Assembly: GCA_016786885.1 (NCBI GenBank)
Contig: JAEUVO010000001.1
Span: 37,865-101,864 of the forward strand
Direction: 5' to 3'
Length of the DNA stretch: 64,000 nucleotides
Source of the DNA: Chitinophagaceae bacterium
GTDB taxonomy: Bacteria; Bacteroidota; Bacteroidia; Chitinophagales; Chitinophagaceae
The translations under genes and the position numbers were made by a program. The notes below the pieces were generated by a model. It did not search any database, was not told where the DNA came from, and worked only from the letters and a program-made list of their open reading frames with translations. Each line of letters starts with the position of its first letter. The first letter of the stretch is position 1. Below, piece after piece: positions 60,345 to 64,000 of the stretch.

Positions 60345-60440
60345 GAGGTGAAAAAATACACTTAAAATGTGGCTCATGAAAATGAGCTATCGTTGGTTTT
60401 TGTTTCAATGTCAACCCCCGGTTCCCCGGGGGTTTCTATT
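60345..60440 (+). ncRNA. candidate FNR-controlled small RNA
   Basis: A stretch of about 95 nt with its own promoter and end. Hairpin 1 is GGCTCAT (60371-60377), tetraloop GAAA, ATGAGCT (60382-60388). Hairpin 2 is AACCCCCGG (60413-60421), loop TTCC, CCGGGGGTT (60426-60434), then T-rich sequence, a rho-independent end. Between them lies a U-rich single strand. No coding gene ends here on the plus strand, so the terminator otherwise has no purpose. A read-through 5' leader of the lipoprotein gene at 60461 is the alternative. Confidence 0.5.
60413..60440 (+). terminator. intrinsic terminator of the candidate sRNA
   Basis: 9-bp GC-rich stem with a TTCC tetraloop followed by TCTATTTTG. It ends 20 bp before the lipoprotein ATG. 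Confidence 0.7.
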
Positions 60441-60460
60441 TTGTTTAGTACTTTTATTGT

Positions 60461-60841
60461 ATGAAGTATTACCTATCCCAGCTTCTTATCTTATTGTTAC
60501 TGGCAGGTTGTTCTGATAAAAATTCGGCTGATAATGACACAGAACTACCGGTAGTGACAATAAGCAGCCCCGTAGCCGGCCAGGTATTTACAAATGGACA
60601 GCAAATTAATATTGCAGGTACTATCACAGACAATAAATATATAGCCGAAGTTCATATTCATGTTTCAAACACTAATACAGGAATGCTTATAATGGATGTT
60701 CACTTGTATCCCGGCAGCAACAGTACGACTTTCAATCAGCCATTAACAGCGGTAACGGGAGTAAATTATAGGATACAGGTGATTGCCAAAGACCGGGCTG
60801 TAAATGAAGGACGCAGCACCGTTGATGTTTCCTGCAACTAA
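60461..60841 (+). CDS. small Ig-like lipoprotein
   Basis: 126 aa. Lipoprotein signal MKYYLSQLLILLLLAGC with lipobox LAGC (Cys17). The mature part is one beta-sandwich: LPVVTISSPVAGQVFTNGQQ, then INIAGTITDNKYIAEVHIHV and ending VIAKDRAVNEGRSTVDV, similar to DUF4625/Ig-like domains of Bacteroidota lipoproteins. Envelope protein of unknown function. It starts 20 bp after a terminator (a -7-like TACTTTTA is at 60449-60456), and trmD follows 20 bp later with its own promoter box. Confidence 0.7.
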   Translation: MKYYLSQLLILLLLAGCSDKNSADNDTELPVVTISSPVAGQVFTNGQQINIAGTITDNKYIAEVHIHVSNTNTGMLIMDVHLYPGSNSTTFNQPLTAVTGVNYRIQVIAKDRAVNEGRSTVDVSCN

Positions 60842-60849
60842 GCAGTTCC

Positions 60850-60857
60850 TATCTTTG
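60850..60857 (+). promoter_or_regulatory. -7 box of trmD
   Basis: TATCTTTG, an exact TAnnTTTG match, ends 4 nt before the trmD ATG; the transcript would be leaderless. The -33 element is not clear. Confidence 0.5.
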
Positions 60858-60861
60858 CCAC

Positions 60862-61542
60862 ATGCACATAGATATCCTTTCTGTTCTTCCGGAATTACTC
60901 GAAAGTCCGTTTCAGCATAGCATGATGAAAAGAGCACAGGATAAAGGGCTTTTGAATATACAGGTTCATCACTTGCGCAAATGGGCAGTGAATGAATATG
61001 GGCAAATAGACGATTACCAGTATGGAGGTGGCGCCGGTATGGTAATGATGTGCGAACCATTGGCAAAAGCAATTGATGAGTTATCTGCAAGCAGAAAGTA
61101 TGATGAAATAATATATATGACACCAGACGGGAAAACGTTTGACCAGAAAATGGCCAATTCTTTTTCATTGAAAGAAAATCTCCTGATCATCTGCGGTCAT
61201 TATAAAGGCATCGATGAAAGAATAAGGGAACATTATGTAACCAAAGAAGTCTCCATTGGTGATTTTGTATTAAGCGGAGGAGAAATACCTGCAGCGTTGC
61301 TGGTAGATGCTATCGGGAGACTGATTCCCGGCGTCTTGAATGATGAGACCTCTGCTCTTACAGATTCTTTCCAGGATAATGTATTAGCCCCGCCTGTATA
61401 TACAAGGCCTGTTGATTTCCGTGGCTGGAAGGTTCCTGATGTCTTAATGAGCGGTAACCACAAACTAATAGACGAATGGCGGCATGAACAATCTATTCAA
61501 CGAACCAAAGACAGGAGACCTGATCTTCTAAAAGATTTGTAA
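60862..61542 (+). CDS. trmD: tRNA (guanine-N1-)-methyltransferase
   Basis: 226 aa. SPOUT-family enzyme making m1G37 in tRNA. Signatures: HIDILSVLPELLESPFQHSM at the start, DDYQYGGGAGMVM (active-site loop), IICGHYKGIDERI and EVSIGDFVLSGGEIPAALLVDA, the trefoil knot with the SAM site. Cytoplasmic. It is usually next to rpsP and rimM, but here they are 31 kb away. Confidence 0.96.
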   Translation: MHIDILSVLPELLESPFQHSMMKRAQDKGLLNIQVHHLRKWAVNEYGQIDDYQYGGGAGMVMMCEPLAKAIDELSASRKYDEIIYMTPDGKTFDQKMANSFSLKENLLIICGHYKGIDERIREHYVTKEVSIGDFVLSGGEIPAALLVDAIGRLIPGVLNDETSALTDSFQDNVLAPPVYTRPVDFRGWKVPDVLMSGNHKLIDEWRHEQSIQRTKDRRPDLLKDL

Positions 61543-61597
61543 CACTATTTTATCTTACTTTTAATAAGTCATCATTGCCGACATTTAAAGTAAGAAA

Positions 61598-63115
61598 ATG
61601 ATACGCTATTATCTTCTGCCTGTTGTTTCAATCTTTACACTGAGTTTATTTTTTTCTTGTTCTACTCAAAAGCCAATTGCAGCTACTCCGGCCACTTCTG
61701 GTGCAACAGCTGTGATGAAAGAATTCAGGGCTGCCTGGATTGCTACCGTAGCGAATATCAACTGGCCGAGCAAACCGGGGCTAAGTACCGAAGAGCAAAA
61801 AAAAGAAGCTGTTGAATTGCTTGATTTTTTACAGAAATACAATTTCAATGCTGCCATCCTGCAGGTGAGGCCGCAATGTGATGCTTTATACAAAAGCGAA
61901 CTGGAACCCTGGTCTTATTATCTTACCGGCAAACAAGGGCAGGCTCCGTCACCTTACTATGATCCTCTCGAATTCTGGGTAGAGGAGGCACATAACAGAG
62001 GCATTGAATTACATGTGTGGCTCAATCCTTACCGGGCACATCATAAAGATGGAAAAGAGATCACAGAACATTCCATCGTGAAGAAAAGGCCTGAACTGGC
62101 TCTTTATCTAAAAGAAGGCTATTGGTGGCTGGATCCGGCACAAAAAGGAACCCAGGATCATTCCACTGCCGTAGTGATGGACCTGGTAAACAGGTATGAT
62201 ATAGACGGTGTACATTTTGATGATTACTTCTATCCTTACCCGTCTTATAACCTTGGCGCCGATTTCCCGGATGCAGTTAGCTGGAATGCCTATCAGCAGG
62301 CAGGAGGTAAATTATCAAGAGGTGATTGGAGAAGGGAAGCCGTAAATGTGTTTATTGAAAATTTATATAGAAAGATCAAAGCAGTAAAACCCTATGTAAA
62401 ATTTGGCCTTAGTCCTTTTGGTATCTGGCGGCCGGGTCATCCTGAGTCGGTTGAAGGATTTGATCAGTATGAACAATTATATGCTGATGCAAAATTATGG
62501 CTGAACAAAGGATGGATAGACTATTTCACCCCACAGCTTTATTGGCCCATCAACCGGCAAGCACAAAGTTTTCCTGTACTGCTTGGATGGTGGTCAGGAG
62601 AGAATATAATGAAAAGGCATTTGTGGCCGGGTATGAGTGTAGGCAGAGATACGAGTATAAGATCAGTAAATGAAACGCTTAACCAGATCATGATTACCCG
62701 TGGTATGGTTCCCGAAAGTAAAGGAGCTGTTCACTGGAGCATTTCATCAGTTACCAAAAATCCAAACCTGGCAAAAGCATTACTCGAAAGTACTTATAAA
62801 AAACAGGCATTGGTTCCTGCCAGCCCTTGGCTGGATAACAAAGCTCCGGCAGCACCAACTACTACCACGAACAAATCAGATAAGATCAGCATCAGTTGGA
62901 GTCATCCGGATGAAAAAGATGTATTCAGATGGGTAGTATACTATAAATATGGTAATAACTGGAATTATATAATACTAAACAGGAATGACAGGTCTTATTC
63001 TTTAAATAACAGCATAGAAAGTAATAAAACAACCCTAGTATTAAAACAAATTGCTGTAACAGCCATTGACAGAACAGGCAATGAAAGTGGGAGAAAAGAG
63101 ATTACTGTTCAATAG
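61598..63115 (+). CDS. GHL10-family glycoside hydrolase lipoprotein
   Basis: 505 aa. Lipoprotein signal with lipobox FFSC (about Cys21). The GHL10 (DUF187, YngK-like) TIM barrel spans about 42-395: EFRAAWIATVANINWPSKPG at the start, then AAILQVRPQCDALYKSE, HVWLNPYRAHH, DGVHFDDYFYPYP (likely catalytic Asp pair) and GLSPFGIWRPGH. A fibronectin type III-like domain (about 410-505) ends the protein. Likely cuts cell-wall-associated or other polysaccharides at the cell surface; substrate unknown. Confidence 0.9.
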   Translation: MIRYYLLPVVSIFTLSLFFSCSTQKPIAATPATSGATAVMKEFRAAWIATVANINWPSKPGLSTEEQKKEAVELLDFLQKYNFNAAILQVRPQCDALYKSELEPWSYYLTGKQGQAPSPYYDPLEFWVEEAHNRGIELHVWLNPYRAHHKDGKEITEHSIVKKRPELALYLKEGYWWLDPAQKGTQDHSTAVVMDLVNRYDIDGVHFDDYFYPYPSYNLGADFPDAVSWNAYQQAGGKLSRGDWRREAVNVFIENLYRKIKAVKPYVKFGLSPFGIWRPGHPESVEGFDQYEQLYADAKLWLNKGWIDYFTPQLYWPINRQAQSFPVLLGWWSGENIMKRHLWPGMSVGRDTSIRSVNETLNQIMITRGMVPESKGAVHWSISSVTKNPNLAKALLESTYKKQALVPASPWLDNKAPAAPTTTTNKSDKISISWSHPDEKDVFRWVVYYKYGNNWNYIILNRNDRSYSLNNSIESNKTTLVLKQIAVTAIDRTGNESGRKEITVQ

Positions 63116-63203
63116 ATTCATTTATCAAACGATTGTTTCAATTTCTTTTACTTCACTATAATGCCGATAATTTTATGAACTTGCAGCAATAATAAATTGC
63201 TGT

Positions 63204-64000
63204 ATGAATACCAATCGCAGAAATTTTCTTCGCCGCATGGCCATTGGCAGTGGCGTGCTGGCCACCGGCCTTCCTTCATTTGCAAAAGCAATAGGTGCTA
63301 CTGATGAACAAATGGACCGCTCAGCCTTGCTTGAAAACCGCAGGCAGCCATTCAATATGTGCGGATATGCTGCACCAAAGATTGAAACAGTTCGCATTGG
63401 CTTAGTAGGATTAGGTATGCGGGGATCTGATGCAGTAGAAAGACTTAGCTATATAAATGGTGTGGAAATAGTGGCTTTGTGCGATAAATATCCTGATCGT
63501 GTAGCTGCTTCTCAAAAAGCACTGGAAAAAATGGGGAGACCAAAAGCAAAAGAATATAGCGGCGAAGAAGGTTGGAAAGCTTTATGCGATAGTAATGATA
63601 TTGACCTGGTGTACTCTCCTACTCCCTGGCACCTGCATACACCCATCGCTTTGCGGGCAATGAAAAATGGAAAACATGCAGCCGTGGAAGTTCCTGCCGG
63701 AAAAACAATGGATGAATTATGGGAACTGGTGGAAACATCCGAAAAAACAAGAAAACATTGCATGATGCTGGAGAATTGCTGCTATGATTTCTTTGAACTA
63801 CTTACCCTGAACATGGCAAGACAGGGAATGTTTGGCGAATTGGTACATGCTGAAGGAGCCTACATCCATGATCTGACTAAAGACTGGACGTTCAATAAAA
63901 AAGCATACGCAGATATGTGGAGACTGAAAGAAAATATCGGGCATAACGGAAATTTGTATCCTACTCATGGATTAGGGCCCATTGCCCAATGTATGGATAT
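63204..64000 (+). CDS. Gfo/Idh/MocA oxidoreductase, GH109-like, truncated by the window
   Basis: The first 265 codons are visible and the gene runs off the right edge. The N-terminus MNTNRRNFLRRMAIGSGVLA is a twin-arginine-type signal. The NAD-binding Rossmann motif is IGLVGLGMRGSDAVE, and PTPWHLHTPIALRAMKNGKH plus HAAVEVPAG follow (Gfo/Idh/MocA). The stretch GNLYPTHGLGPIAQCM is characteristic of GH109 alpha-N-acetylgalactosaminidases. An exported NAD-dependent glycosidase is the best guess, but the C-terminus is missing. Confidence 0.85.
   Translation, partial: MNTNRRNFLRRMAIGSGVLATGLPSFAKAIGATDEQMDRSALLENRRQPFNMCGYAAPKIETVRIGLVGLGMRGSDAVERLSYINGVEIVALCDKYPDRVAASQKALEKMGRPKAKEYSGEEGWKALCDSNDIDLVYSPTPWHLHTPIALRAMKNGKHAAVEVPAGKTMDELWELVETSEKTRKHCMMLENCCYDFFELLTLNMARQGMFGELVHAEGAYIHDLTKDWTFNKKAYADMWRLKENIGHNGNLYPTHGLGPIAQCMD

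Noticed and set aside
60367..60512. Short open frame starting at an ATG in the sRNA region
   Set aside because: It runs through the GC-rich terminator hairpin and overlaps the lipoprotein gene out of frame; the composition looks random.

Overview
This window reads as chromosomal DNA of a Bacteroidota bacterium, most likely a member of the Chitinophagaceae. The support is: promoters of the Bacteroidota type (TTG-N18 to 20-TAnnTTTG), almost no Shine-Dalgarno sequences, a type IX secretion (T9SS) C-terminal sorting domain, a DUF1501/DUF1800 pair, a short Bacteroidota primary sigma factor, a fused ccoN-ccoO gene and a lipoprotein-type (clade II) NosZ. The genus cannot be read from the sequence. 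I saw no phage, insertion sequence, CRISPR array, rRNA or tRNA.

Layout. 1-2.5 kb (minus): TonB, a small membrane protein, a PstS-like lipoprotein and a TPR protein. 2.6-14.5 kb: housekeeping genes (LMW-PTP, hisS, thiolase, rlmN, a Spy-like protein, two pseudouridine synthases, a GH32 enzyme and a PLP sulfhydrylase). 14.6-23.9 kb (minus): a sulfur block that runs, in transcription order, CDF transporter, OsmC, Rrf2 regulator, 1-Cys peroxiredoxin, APS-reductase-type CysH, CysD, CysN, TauE-like permease and a TonB-dependent receptor. 24-38 kb: an LptF/G permease, rpoD, ffh, rpsP-rimM, DUF1501/DUF1800, dinB, an M20 dipeptidase and an S4 protein. 38-46.4 kb: a nitrous oxide reductase locus with a divergent Rrf2 regulator, a cytochrome c, nosZ, a fasciclin lipoprotein, a membrane protein, nosL, nosD, nosF, nosY and a RIC repair protein. 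46.5-60.4 kb: two Hsp20 proteins, a REC-cNMP-HTH(Crp) regulator, ccoI-S-NO-Q-P-G-H plus a DsbD/TauE-like gene, a PAS histidine kinase and a second RIC protein. 60.4-64 kb: a lipoprotein, trmD, a GHL10 glycoside hydrolase and a truncated GH109-like oxidoreductase.

How it works together. The 38-60 kb segment is a microaerobic/denitrification island: a cbb3 oxidase with its assembly factors, N2O reduction, and NO/iron-sulfur repair. It is tied together by FNR-box-like palindromes (TGAy-N4-rTCA) in front of most of its transcription units. The REC-cNMP-HTH protein is the obvious candidate reader, because its recognition helix keeps the Glu and Arg that contact TGA half-sites. One of these palindromes sits about 42 bp upstream of the predicted start of an unannotated two-hairpin RNA of about 95 nt (60345-60440).

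The sulfur block carries its own repeated operator. CTAC-N7-GTAG occurs five times, and four copies are extended to CTAC-N7-rTAGAC-N9-A7/8 with invariant spacing. The Rrf2 gene inside the block is the likely regulator. The TonB-dependent receptor carries two copies, which places it in the same regulon and suggests a sulfur-containing substrate.
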